64,000 nt of DNA from Coffea arabica (Eukaryota > Streptophyta > Magnoliopsida > Gentianales > Rubiaceae). The stretch lies in contig NC_092323.1 in the NCBI RefSeq assembly GCF_036785885.1, forward strand, positions 14,144,501 to 14,208,500, written 5' to 3'. The position numbers and the translations under genes were made by a program. The notes beneath the pieces were generated by a model. The model made no database searches. It was not told the origin of the DNA and saw only the letters and a list, made by a program, of their open reading frames with translations. Shown here piece by piece: positions 39,242 through 50,661 of the stretch (position 1 is its first letter; each line of letters begins with the position of its first letter).

Positions 39242-41584
39242 CTACCAATAGTCCCGACAAGAACATAAACCACCTTTGAAGTGGTGAAAACGAGTAGCAT
39301 CCCTTAAAATAATTTCTCTCTCCACAAGTTTGGAAATGAATTTAATAGCAGAGTGACAGTCATTACAAACTCTAAGGTTCTTCATGATCCTTAAAGTGGA
39401 TTTTTCTGGAGTATTTATCAAACCAAATGCTATAGCAAGTTTCTCACTGTGATGTCTAAGAATCTGTTCTTTCACTTCATTATCAAGATCATGCAGCACT
39501 GACTCCATGTCAGGAACAAAACCCATTTTTTTTATCTCTTTCCAGATTTTGTCCATAACCTGGTAAATTGTATCTCTCTGTGGGTGAAGTGCATCTTCTA
39601 CCCCAAATACATGAACTTCACTTTTAATCTGAATCCAACTAAATCCTTGCTCTTTCTTTACCTGTCTATCTTTCATTGACTTTCTGACCGAAGCAGCTTC
39701 TTGCCATCTTCCACAGGCAGAATAAGCATTAGCAAGTGCTGTAAAGGCCCCACTGTGGTCTGGCTCAATTGAAAGCAATTTCTCAGCTGCTACTGTTGCC
39801 AGCTCTGCATTCTTATGAATCTTGCAAGAAGCTAAAATTGATCCCCAAGCTATAACATCTGGCTGAATTGGCATGTTCTGAATGAAATGTTGTGCTTCCT
39901 GTAGCAATCCAGCACGTCCAAACAGGTCAATCATGCAAGCATAGTGGCTTGAGGTGGGTACAATTCCATGTACATCTTGCATCATCTTGTAGTATCTACG
40001 GCCTTGTTCAACCTTCCCCACATGTGTGCAGGCAGAGAGGACACCTACATAAGTTATATGGTCTGGCTTAATACTCAATCCCAGCATATTCTCAAACAGT
40101 TGAATGGCTTCATCTGCAACTCCATGTTGAGCTAAAGCTATGATCATGGATGTCCAAGAGACAGGGTCTCTTTTCCAATTTGTTAGGTTGAATAATCTCT
40201 TTGCGCTACCAATGTTACCAGCCTTTGAATACATGGTAATTAAAGCATTGCTCACAGATACGGACGATGCCTCCAATGATTTCAAGGCCACTGCATGGAT
40301 CTGCTTGCCATGATTCAAAGAAGCCAAGCTTGAACAAATGCTTAGCATAGCTGCTAGAGTGAAATTATTAGGTTTTGGACCTTCTCTTATCATCAATCTA
40401 AAAAGTGCCATCCCTTCGTCATAAAAGCCATTCTGCACATAACCTACAATCATTGCCGTCCAAGCAACCACATCACGTTCTTTTAATGAGTCAAAGATCA
40501 CCCTTGCTGGATTGATATCTCCAATCTTGATATATCCATCCAGTAAAGCTGTAAATGCTACAATATCTAGATTTGATACTCCACTTTGGCGTACAACTTT
40601 TTGAGCAATTTCAACACAGCCACACTTAGAGTACATCGAGATTAAAGCATTCCCAACAGCCCCAGAAGTACCAAAACTGGTCCTAACAATGTGACCATGA
40701 ATTTGCTTTCCTGAAGTAACATTCTGAGTATTTGCACAAGCAGATAAAACACTAGCTAGGGTGTACTTATCAGGCAACAGGTCAGTGCCCTTGACCATGT
40801 TAGAGAACATGTCCAGAGCTTCATTATCAAAACCATGCTGATTGTAACCTGTAATCATTGAGTTCCAAGAAACAATATCACGTTCTTTCATCTGATCAAA
40901 CTGAGCAAGTGCAAGATCAACCTCACCGTGCTGCATGTGCAAGGAAATCATCCAATTCCAGCTTGAGACATTCTTTAACTCTATCCTGTCAAAAGCCACC
41001 TTTGCAGTACCAACATCACCAGACTTTGAATACATATTTAACAACGAATTTGCTACAGCTACATTGCCACCAAACCCGAGTTTAACAACAAAAGAATGCA
41101 CCTTGCTACCGATATCTAACCCTTTAATTGCACCACAAGCTGCAAGTACATTAGTAAAAGTATATTGGGTTGGAAGAATTCTACTCAATACCATCTTACA
41201 AAACATCCTTAGAGCATCCTCAGAACGCCCCAGTTGATTATAGCCCACGATCATTGTAGTCCACGAAACAGAATCATATTCAGGCATCTCATTAAAAAGA
41301 GAAATTGCTTCACGAATCATGCCTCGTTTTGCATATGCAGACAAGAGCGTGTTCCATGAAGATGTGTTTCTCACAGGCATTTCATCGAAAACCTTAACAG
41401 CATCGGGGATGAACCCAGATTTTGCATATACATTTATGAGATTATTCATCACAAAGAGTCCTAATTGAAGCCCAGACTTGATGATTTGGGCGTGGATTGA
41501 TCTTGCTGCTAAAGGGTCTTTGCTTTTGAGACTTGTTTGGAGGAGGGATATGTAGAGATTTGACTGAGAGGCCCATGATTGCAT
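39242..41584 (-). CDS. PLS-class pentatricopeptide repeat protein with DYW domain
   Basis: This is a single 780-codon exon, typical of the intronless PLS-class PPR genes. Repeated motifs such as NVYAKSGFIPDAVKVFDEMP, SWNTLLSAY and SWTTMIVGY run from about residue 45 to 590. They are followed by E/E+ motifs and a complete DYW deaminase-like domain: HSE at 712-714, CNDCH at 740-744, CSC at 774-776, and DYW at the end. This class binds organellar RNA and the DYW domain carries out C-to-U editing. From memory it closely matches Arabidopsis At2g22070 over its whole length. The zinc and catalytic residues are all present, so it should be active. The target RNA and the organelle cannot be read from the sequence. 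It sits between AGT2 and GGT on the same strand. Confidence 0.95.
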   Translation of the reverse strand: MQSWASQSNLYISLLQTSLKSKDPLAARSIHAQIIKSGLQLGLFVMNNLINVYAKSGFIPDAVKVFDEMPVRNTSSWNTLLSAYAKRGMIREAISLFNEMPEYDSVSWTTMIVGYNQLGRSEDALRMFCKMVLSRILPTQYTFTNVLAACGAIKGLDIGSKVHSFVVKLGFGGNVAVANSLLNMYSKSGDVGTAKVAFDRIELKNVSSWNWMISLHMQHGEVDLALAQFDQMKERDIVSWNSMITGYNQHGFDNEALDMFSNMVKGTDLLPDKYTLASVLSACANTQNVTSGKQIHGHIVRTSFGTSGAVGNALISMYSKCGCVEIAQKVVRQSGVSNLDIVAFTALLDGYIKIGDINPARVIFDSLKERDVVAWTAMIVGYVQNGFYDEGMALFRLMIREGPKPNNFTLAAMLSICSSLASLNHGKQIHAVALKSLEASSVSVSNALITMYSKAGNIGSAKRLFNLTNWKRDPVSWTSMIIALAQHGVADEAIQLFENMLGLSIKPDHITYVGVLSACTHVGKVEQGRRYYKMMQDVHGIVPTSSHYACMIDLFGRAGLLQEAQHFIQNMPIQPDVIAWGSILASCKIHKNAELATVAAEKLLSIEPDHSGAFTALANAYSACGRWQEAASVRKSMKDRQVKKEQGFSWIQIKSEVHVFGVEDALHPQRDTIYQVMDKIWKEIKKMGFVPDMESVLHDLDNEVKEQILRHHSEKLAIAFGLINTPEKSTLRIMKNLRVCNDCHSAIKFISKLVEREIILRDATRFHHFKGGLCSCRDYW

Positions 41585-42170
41585 TCTTCAGGTTTGGATT
41601 TGTACTAACTTAGACGATTAATTACCACTCTTATGGCGTCTGATTCTCATTGAAATTAGAAGGTTTCGGTGGTATTTTGAAACTTAATGGCTGAGAGTTT
41701 TGAAAAGCTAGAACTTGCGGGAAATGCAGAGGAGGCTTTTATGGCGCCAAAATTGGAGGGCTCTCCCTAACGGTCAAGATGCTTCCTTTAAAATATCTCA
41801 CATAGAAATCAGAAAGAAAAATAATAAAGGGATAAAAGGAATTAAAATAGTACCTAATAAGTGATGAATGGAAAATTTACATAATAGGCCTTTAAATTGT
41901 AGTCATCCAGAAGTTACTGTCTCCCCAACAATAAGAATAATAGTGTACCAACACAAGTTGACTCAATTGGTAAGAACGGTCACTTATTTATAGAAGGTCA
42001 CCGTCGACGTGAAAACTGTATTGATAGGTGATTTATAAGAATCTCTACAAGCGATCTATGGTTCTGGAAGCATGTCTTTATCCATGGTAGTGATTGGAGC
42101 CAAACTGACCCAAATTTCTCTTATAAAAGAAAGAAGAATACTGTTGGATTAATTGAAAATAAATAAATAA
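41585..42170. other. Spacer between GGT and the PPR gene
   Basis: The PPR gene's 5' region occupies the start. A tRNA A-box-like stretch (GACTCAATTGGTAAG) near 41,960 may be the head of another decayed SINE, but its limits are not visible. Confidence 0.35.
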
Positions 42171-42347
42171 AGTATACTCTAATTTTCCATCGGCCGGTTA
42201 GCTCAGCTGGTTAAATACTCTAATACCAAGGTCGGGAAAACGAATCTTTGTTTAGGATGATAGTAAATTACACTAGACATAGGTTACAGTTCCTACTGCA
42301 ATCTTACAATTTAAAAAAAAAAAAAAAAAAGTATTCTCTAAATTTTC
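42171..42347 (+). mobile_element. SINE with a tRNA-Ile-like head, complete with target duplications
   Basis: The body is about 42188-42329. It starts with GGCCGGTTAGCTCAGCTGGT (42192 onward), which matches the 5' half of plant tRNA-Ile including the A box. A weak B box follows (GGTCGGGAAAACGAATC), then an unrelated body of about 60 bp and an 18-base A-tail (42313-42330). The flanks AGTATACTCTAATTTTC (42171-42187) and AGTATTCTCTAAATTTTC (about 42330-42347) are a slightly diverged target duplication. The tRNA part is too decayed to be a working tRNA. Divergence of the duplication suggests an old insertion. Confidence 0.8.
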
Positions 42348-42572
42348 TTGTTAGTTTGAAGTCTTTTGGACAATTGGACTCAATAACAAGGAATTCATCT
42401 CTAACAATTAGACAAATATTTTGGTGAAGGTTATTGTTGAACAAATGAACATTCCCTCTACTCAATAGCTTTCATTTGATATAGAAATTGGACATAGTAT
42501 TTATTGGCACAACAATAAAAAATGGGCATATACTATTTCACTAGAGCCCTGAAAAAATGACTGCTTATAAAG

Positions 42573-45158
42573 TCAAAAACCCGCAGGAAAACCACCCTTT
42601 CTTGGATCACTCACTGCCACAAGCTCATTAGACTCCAGATCTTGAACCACAAATTGGCAAATTGTCCCACCTGCAACACTTTTTAGTACATGGCCTCTCT
42701 TCTTCAGGAAACTCCTTGTTTCCTCAGGAACTTCAAAGTGATCTCCGGTCACTACTTTCCAGTCTTCATAATTCACCACATTAGGGATCAGCTGCATTCG
42801 CATGAGCATTCAGTGTATGAGTAAAAATAAGCAACTACATTTGTAATAGACTGAGTCTCAAATTATAAGCATCTGAAGTTGTATGAGAGATATCTTATTG
42901 TTTAATCATCAAGAATTTAATGAGTTTTGTTGCTGTTCAGCAAGAAGTCAAGCAAATTTGAAACAATTTCGAACATTAGCCAAAAAATGTACTTAGGAAA
43001 AGAAGGGCTGAATGCAGAATTTTGCAACCGAATAATGAGTAATCACCTCATGATAAAACCTTGGGGCCATGACAGAAGCCAGAGGATCCATCCCATTAAC
43101 AAAATAGTTCAAGAATACCTCTGCTGTTCCTGCAATTATCTTGGATCCTCCACTTGCACCTACAACAGCCTTCAACTTTCCTCCCTGTTTTTCGCATCAT
43201 TCATGATAAAGGGCTCTAGTTTAGGTCAAATCATGTCGAGTCTTGGGAAGGGACGAGACAAGCCTTGGCATTGTAGTTTTTAAGCTGATCAAATGGAAAG
43301 GACTTGGTCGAATTACCTGGAGAACAATTGTAGGTGACATGGATGACAGAGGTCTTTTGCCTGGATGAACAAAGTTGGCCGGCGCTGGTGGAGGCTCATC
43401 TGTAGAAGCATTATCAGGCATGGAGAAGTCATCCATTTCATTGTTGAGGACTATGCCAGTAGATGGTGAAAGAAATTTAGCACCAAAGTATCCATTTATG
43501 GTATTAGTCATTGACACAGCATTTCTGTCAGTGTCCACAATTGACACATGGCTAGTTCCATGGTCATGGATTTGATTCCACCTAGTTGGGAGCAAGGATT
43601 CAGCAAGAGCAAAATTATGAGAATACAACTGTAAGCAACTTGCTAAAATGTAACAGTAACAGGTTGAAAAGGTTGATAATGATCATACTAACACATGCTT
43701 GAAAATCCAGACAGATCTTTAGTTGATAGAATCAAATTATGTGGGTAATTGATAAAGTTCTCTTAGATGGTTAAAACAGTGAGAGAGTGCAGGATCTGAA
43801 ATTGTACAATTGGAGACTAGCTGCTTAATTACCTGCCACCATAATGAGGAGGGCTAAAGGTCATATTGTCATTGATGGTCTTCTGCAACTCTTGTGCAAA
43901 TTCCATTGAGAGCATATCATTTAAGACATCTTTGATGTTAACGAAATCTGGATCTCCAAGGTTCATTCTCACGGCAAATGCATGCTTTAAAGCCTCAATC
44001 GTTCTGTGTGCCAAGAGGGGATTAGAGCTATTCACAGAACTTCCATATTGTGCTAGAATATTTAGTGTCTGACATCAAAATTTAACAGATTCAATGTCCA
44101 ATGCAAATTTCAGAAGCATTATATTGAAAATGAAGCAAAAAAGTAAAGGTGATTTACTTACAAGAACCATTGCAGCACCTCCAGAAGAAGGAGGAGGCAT
44201 TCCGAGTATTTCAACCCCCAGGATATTGGTAGAGATTGGTTCTCTGATCTTAACTTGGTAACGCTGCATGTCGTCCAGGCTGAGTATTCCTCCAGCGTCC
44301 TGGACATCTTTAACCAAGTCATATGCAATTGTCCCATTGCAGAAAGATTTCAATTCATCCTTTGAAACTTTGATCAGTGTGTCTGCTAGTTTTCGGTTGT
44401 AACATCTATCCCCTGGCTGCAAGAGGCTGCCATTCGATGTAAAAATCTCTCGAAGTCCTTTATCTGCCAGAATTTCTGATTCTGTTGCAACCATTTGCAC
44501 GTGGAGATATGGTGAAATCCTGAATCCATGGCAAGCAAAATATGCTGCAGGCCTGACAAGCCTACTCCAAGGAAGCCTTCCATACTGCTTCCAAGCCTCG
44601 TGGAGACCTACCAATTCCCCTGGAACTGCTACAGAAAGCGCACCAGCAGCTTTAATCGTTTCATTTCCCGAGTACATATTCTGTACAAAAAGCAAAAGAA
44701 ATGGGCTTAAGATCAGATAATTCTCTATCTTCTGGCTAGCCAAATTTTTCAAAGAGGAATAAATCATCAGGTCGATACATTGGACTTTTATGTACCTGGG
44801 AAGCTCTTTTTGGAGCGGTTTCTCTCATATCAAAAGCCTCAGCTTTCCCATCAGCTGATCGAACAATCAGAAATCCACCTCCACCAATGCCACTAGAGGC
44901 CGGGCTAACAACACCCAAGCAAAGGGCAGCAGCAACTGCTGCATCAACAGCATGACCTCCTTCGCGAAGAACATCTCTTCCAACTTTGGAGCATCGACCA
45001 TCATCCGTGGCAACAACACCATGTTTTCCTCTTATCTGTTCCTTTCTCTTGGTTGTTGATGCCGTCTCGAGGCTTGAGCTCCAACTCAAAGGAGTCAGCA
45101 GCAAAAGCAACAGGGCTACAGATGCCAGCCATGGTGTGCATCTAGCTGAAAAATTCAT
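42573..45158 (-). CDS. GGT1: Gamma-glutamyltransferase (GGT), apoplastic type
   Basis: The six exons, 5' to 3', are 45158-44796, 44680-44162, 44068-43833, 43581-43317, 43184-43047 and 42791-42573. All introns are GT-AG, giving 579 residues (Arabidopsis GGT1, about 572). It transfers or removes the gamma-glutamyl group of glutathione and its conjugates, probably in the cell wall, as expected from the N-terminal hydrophobic signal (about residues 11-28, VALLLLLLTPLSW). Motifs are SGIGGGGFLIV, DMRETAP with substrate-binding Arg112, PPPSSGGAA, the autoprocessing and nucleophile threonine Thr382 in HDHGTSHVSIVD, NEMDDF, and the LSSMSPT pair near 451-457. It looks complete. GGT1 and GGT2 cannot be told apart here, so the symbol is a family-level choice. 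Confidence 0.93.
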
Positions 45159-45680
45159 GGGGGAGATGATCTCGCAAAAACTTCAAATGATGATCAAAAT
45201 GCACATTTTTGGCCTAGCCATATTTCTCTAGCGCAAGTCAACTTCAGAGGAAAAATGCTGATAAGGCATCTTAACTGTAAACCATTAACTCTACTTTTGT
45301 TACATCCTTCCACTGGATTACAGGGAAATTTCCAGGAGCCATGTGTTTTCATGTGATCAACCAAACAGAACTTGTGGAAAAGGAAGAACAATACACAAAT
45401 TTGATGTGGCACGGCTAAAAGTTGAGGCTGAGGACAGATTGCGGGATCGTAGAAAGTGGGAAGAGTTTATGACAACCTCAGTTGACCGTCTCTGTACCTC
45501 AACACGACTCTTTATGAATTGAACATTTGTGAAATTACCAATATAACCTAGTACCGAATAGAAGACGCGTCAATATGACCCAAGTGTGATATGGCAAAAG
45601 ATAATTACCCTTTTCGTCCTTGACCTTTGTCTCTTGTTCTGATTTGGTCCTTGATATCTTTTATTTCACATCTAATACCT
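45159..45680. other. GGT promoter region
   Basis: No exon is seen. The GGT transcript should start within the first 100-200 bp above 45,158; no clear TATA box was picked out. Confidence 0.35.
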
Positions 45681-46095
45681 TGGGCACCGTTTGGATTGAA
45701 GGAAAGTAAAGGAAAGGAAATGAGAGCATTCCAGTGGAAAAGAACAGAAAGGAGAGTAGAAGAAATCGGAGTTCATTTATCTTGCTTGGCTTACGGAAGG
45801 AAAGGAAAAGAAACTATCATGCGTTGTTTACATTTTTATCTATAATTTAAAAATTCAATTTATGAATGCATAATATATTTTTTTAGCAAATTTTAAAATT
45901 GATTAATCTTAATGTCCTTTCCCTCAACTTCCACTTACTTTTGGATGGAAAGCAGACTAACAAAAAATAACTAAATCTTATCCCTCCCTTTCCCTCCCAA
46001 TCCTTTCAATTCTTTTCTCAAAAACCAATCCAAACACCAAAAACCTTATCTTTCCCTTTCCTTTCCTCCCATTCCCTCAAAACAAACAGTGCCTA
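45681..46095. mobile_element. hAT-like MITE, about 415 bp
   Basis: The left end TTGGGCACCGTTTGGATTGA and the complement of the right end, TTAGGCACTGTTTGTTTTGA, form inverted repeats followed on both arms by purine-rich GGAAAGGAAA tracts. Ends of the type GGGCACCGTTTG are usual for non-autonomous plant hAT elements. I could not find a clean 8-bp target duplication. No transposase is encoded. Confidence 0.6.
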
Positions 46096-47500
46096 ACGTA
46101 TTGCGAATCTTCTTCTTCTTCTTCTTCTTCTTTTTTTGTGTTACTTACAATTTTGTAAAATGCTTATATTGCTACTTTTGGCACGTGTGCCTAATCCTGC
46201 CAATTGTTGCACACATATGAGGTGCAAAAGAATTTGAGGGAAATGAATGATTAATGAAGATATAATAGTTATAGAAGCAAAAGTTATAGTGCCATAAGAA
46301 TGTGGTTTCCCTTATTGGACAGCACATCCCAATTTTGGAAAAAAAAGATAGAATAGATAATGCATTTTTACTGTGTCATATATCGACTGATCCTGTCAAG
46401 TGTGGAATCCTAAAATATGGTACGTACAAATATTAAAAAAAAAAAAAGGAAAAAAAAAGAGCACCCAATACGAGAAGATTTCAAAGCACTTTACTCACAT
46501 GTTATGACCATTTTGCAAAACTGCAAAAGATATGATGCAAAACCTTTCTTGATGAGCAAAGTGGAAGAGACTTGCTTGATGGTGCAATTCTAACTTATGA
46601 TGCTCAATTGTACATTTATAGAAGCAAGAAACTTGGGGGGCATTTGGTAGAATTGATGCGACAATTGGAAAAATAAAATCTCCAAATTGCATTATAGTCC
46701 AAAAAAAATAATTGCTGTTAGGTACCATATTTTGTCATGTAACCAGCAGCAAAATTAAAGATGAGAATTGCCAGATAGTTACCTAAATTATCAGCAAAGA
46801 AATGCGACTTTGTTTCTTTTTGAAGACTCTTGTATTTGTCCTTTCAACTTCAGATGTTATTTTCCTTCAATTTCATAATTCTTGGCCTGATTGCTGTCTC
46901 CTCTTGCTCAATCAAGCCATAAGAAATTCCCTTTCTGCCTTTTTGTGAGTTTAGCCATAAAAAATTCTTATCATGCTGTAGAAAAGAACACTAGAGGAGG
47001 CATAATATAGCAAACGACCTTTTATACTTGTCTTTTTGTGATATTAGTCTACATGTGCCCCTCAAGTAACATTAATTTGCTCTTTTTATTTATTTATTTT
47101 AAGGCAAGCAACTTGTAATATTTGCTATGCTTGCTTTTAAATCTATTGCTATTTTGGACAAATGGATTGTTGTTTTACGAGATTGGTATTCTTTTAAAAA
47201 TTGTCATAGTTTAGGAATATCCAGAAATAGGTTCAGAAACATCTAGGGATCAGTTCCTCGGTGCAAAAGTCTTTCCAATGAAAGACTCTGGTCAAGCCTT
47301 TTCATGTAATTTTGACATCCATTCTTTTAACGCCATGTTTGTAAGTTCTTAGTTTTAAAATTTGCTCCTTAAAAAAAAAAAAAAAGAAAAGAAAGCTTTG
47401 TTGTGTGCAAGTTTGTGCATCACAACTCAAGTTGAATGAAAATATCAAGTGCATGAGCTAAGTCCAATGGAAAAAATGCAAAGTACAATTAATAATTGGA
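46096..47500. other. Intergenic and 3' flank of the F-box gene
   Basis: A CTT microsatellite (about 46,110-46,133) and A runs are present. I find no exon or RNA gene. Confidence 0.4.
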
Positions 47501-48814
47501 TCAAGCAATTGGCTGAATGAGAAACTCGTCCAACCATCTGCAATCTGCTAAGTCTTTACTGTTGATTGTGAATCCCTTTACGTCAGAGTACTGGAATCCG
47601 CCGTCTGAAGAGTTTGGGACAGCAATTTTCGAAGATTTGAATGTACCTTTATCCTGAACATCCTTCATTATCCAGACCTCATCCCCAAGCGGTGGAAACC
47701 AACAGGCTAAAGAAAGACAGCCCTGATATACCCCAAGCCGAGCAGTAGAAAAGTCGAGAGGATTGCTTTCCGGTAACAGAATCTCCTCAAACTTTTTCTC
47801 AACGTTGTTGAATTTGATCACTGAATATGCTGGTGCATCTTTACCGCAGTTAACTTTATACACAGGCCAATGCAGAATCCCATTGAATGCCGCAGGAATC
47901 TGAAAATCTTTGGTGCGGCTGATGCTCATAGGCGGCATGTTGGTCAGGTCAACTGACCTCCAAAAATTGCTCTTCGAACTATATATCTCGACTATACGGA
48001 ACATGAAAATCTTGACAACTTTATAATCATCGTTACGCTGGTCGAAGAAGAATCCCAAATCTGTGAAATGTTCAAGAGATTTGCTATTGGGAAGTGCCCT
48101 GCGTTGATGCAATAAGGGATTCCAGAGGTATATTTTCTTGGGACTGGAGCAATTGCAAATCTTGTGAACACATAGGATTCCATTGCAGCAACCTGCAAGA
48201 ATGTAATCATCTGGAAGACAAAAGGGAGTTGTAAACAGGCTGATTTTCCTCAGTCTCTCAATCTCAAATAGGGCATAGTGACAGCTGCATGATTGTTTAT
48301 GAGATTTCTTGCTGCAAACTAGAAGAGGAAGATTTTTGTTGGTTTTGGGAGATTTTTCCATGGATATGACCGAGTACTTATTGGAATCGAATAGACCTCT
48401 TTCCCAAAGCTTGCGGACTGCACTGAATCGGACTAGAGATTTCACAGGTAGTCTGCAAAAGATGTCGAGAATGGCACCGTTGGGACTGAATTTGACGTCT
48501 CCATCCTGAAAATTTGTAACTTTCTCTGAGAAATTTTAAGTTAACAATGGTCAAGAATATGTCTCTTTTAGGATTTGAAAAAAAATCAGCGAGCTAAAAT
48601 GAATGAATTGATAAAAAAAATTTTGATCAATAAGATGTCACAGGTTACAGAAAGAAGGAGCTGAGGGAATAAATAGATGTACATATTAGAACTTACCAAA
48701 TTCTATTTGGTTTAGGACAATGTTTCTGAAGATTAATCCTAATTGGTTTAGGACAATGTTTATAAAATTTAATCCTAGTTAGTTCAGAAGAAGCTTTCCT
48801 AAAAAGCTTACCAT
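47501..48814 (-). CDS. F-box protein with F-box-associated (FBA) domain
   Basis: The main exon is 48505-47501. In frame it begins DGDVKFSPNGAILDIFCRLP, a standard F-box start, but has no ATG of its own, and an acceptor (AATTTTCAG) lies directly before it. On the same strand, ATG at 48814-48812 is followed at once by a consensus donor (CAATG|GTAAGC). Splicing these joins MDGDVKF in frame and gives 335 residues; the coding part of exon 1 would then be only the start codon. The F-box covers about residues 5-45. FBA-type sequence follows (GCCNGILCV, YLWNPLLHQRRALP, LGFFFDQRNDDYKVVKI, AAFNGILHW). Such proteins are substrate receptors of SCF ubiquitin ligases. The target is unknown. Another start reached by a longer intron cannot be excluded. 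Confidence 0.8.
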
Positions 48815-50661
48815 TGTTTGCCTGGGACAAGAAATCGTTGTTAAAAGAGAGGAGTATCAGATAGTGAGACGATTTAAGTATCAAGAAAATTTTTAAAAAA
48901 AAAAGTTTCAAGAAAATTAAAGAAATTTTTGACTGAAATTTCTTGTTCTGGGCTCTAATGTTGACAATCTTCTAACAAGAAAAAGGTCTACGCGGGACAA
49001 TTTTAATAATTAGAAGTACCAAAATGTTTTCTACGACTTCGCAAGAAAAGTTGGGAAGAAGATTGTTTTGGCCAAAAACTCTGGAGATATATTCAATATA
49101 AGAAACTTCTTCCCAAAAAAAAAGGCATGAAAGAAAAAAGGAAACATCAGAATAATTATAACCTGAAGAACTACAACAATGAAGCTCAATGAGAACCGCC
49201 CTAATATTACCCTTCACGCTGACATTACAATCCCATTCCAAAAAATTCTGCAGTAATTTAGCTCCAAATCTCCTATACAAACCATAAATCATTGCAGCCA
49301 TGATTCTATGATCTTTGAAGCCCTAAAAGCAACATTTGAGACAGTGACGAATCCCCCAGCTTCACCGGTGTCTACAAAGCCAAGTCACAAGAAGCAAGAA
49401 AATTGGTAGACTATCCACCTGGAGCACTCATCAAGTGATGCTAATGCATTTTTAACCACCACCATCAAATTGAGATTCTGAAGCATCAAAGATTGTTAAT
49501 ATACTTCACGTCACAAGTTGCTTTTATCCATCAGAAGACAGCAGAATTTCACAAAGGACTCGTACGAAGCAACAAACTGGGAGAAGTAGGAGGAAGGAAT
49601 ATTAGTACCAATTCTGTGGCAGTTTGAAGGAACAAAGAAAAGAAGTAGGGAAACTGAAGTAAAGAAGAAAATGTACCACCGAGACAGGAGAAAGTAGATG
49701 GATATACTTTGCAGGCCTGGAATACAATACATCAACCATATAAGGTACTTGTCTAGCAAAATATATGTCGAATAATAGCATGCCAAGTTTGTACAGAAAC
49801 TTGGCATTAGCATGCATTTAATGTTTGGTGAAATATCCTGAGACTGAGAGATTGCCATTTTATAAGTTAGTATAAAAACCTTATACAGAAACATTGAATA
49901 CTCTTTCAACCTTTGCTATTTCACAATGTAAGGTCAACTTGATATTTAGTACCAGACAACTAATGGGCTGATACAGAGCAATTGGTATAATTGCATTAAC
50001 TAGGGAGGGCTAAGAATCAAGTCCTGATCAGGCACAGTTTTAGGCCATCATATGACTTGCTATTAAGTCATCCTCATGTGGCGTAAATAAATATATATAC
50101 AGACTTGGATGGCTACATACACACAAATTACCTACAGTTATCATATTCAGAATATTTATACCAACCTCTTGTTATACCGCTTCATACAGATGTTTAACTT
50201 GTCCAAAAGCTCAGCCGCCTTGTAGTTCAGACAAAATGCAGGTTTTTTTTCTTTTTTTTGGGTAGGTACACAAAATGCAGGTTCCTTTTCTAATTTTCTC
50301 AATTTTCGCATTTTGTTTCGTATGGAGGAAAAAAATTACACACACGCATGCACACAAAAGAATGTTGATGCAATCACAATGAAAGTACCATAAAAATGAA
50401 ACCCAAATCAAGAAACAGAAAAGGTGATAATAACTTCCGAACTGACACGTAACTTTTTATATGCAGCAGGAAAGAGAGAGTCGGGAAGTGTTCTATCAAT
50501 TAGTCAACATAAGAGAAAGAAATTACCAATTAACTTGGGAGAAGACATTGTCAGGGGCCTCTCAACAATGGGTCTGATGCATTGTCCTCAGTAAGTCAAA
50601 CGTTCTTTGGATGATATAGAAAGTACAAAAGAGGACAAACCAAATCACTGGTCCATTCCAC
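48815..50661. other. F-box gene promoter side and 3' flank of the PPR5-like gene
   Basis: An open frame at 49301-48972 starting MAAMIYGLYRRFGAKLLQNF has a possible donor after 46 codons, but it does not join the F-box exon in frame, so I leave it uncalled. It may be part of the F-box leader or of an old gene. Nothing else is recognised. Confidence 0.35.

Noticed and set aside
42192-42265. Functional tRNA-Ile
   Set aside because: Only the 5' half matches; the anticodon stem, T arm and acceptor 3' strand do not pair. The A-tail and target repeats show a SINE.
48972-49301. Minus-strand frame starting MAAMIYGLYRRFG as first exon of the F-box gene
   Set aside because: Its plausible donor leaves one extra base, which would put the F-box exon out of frame.
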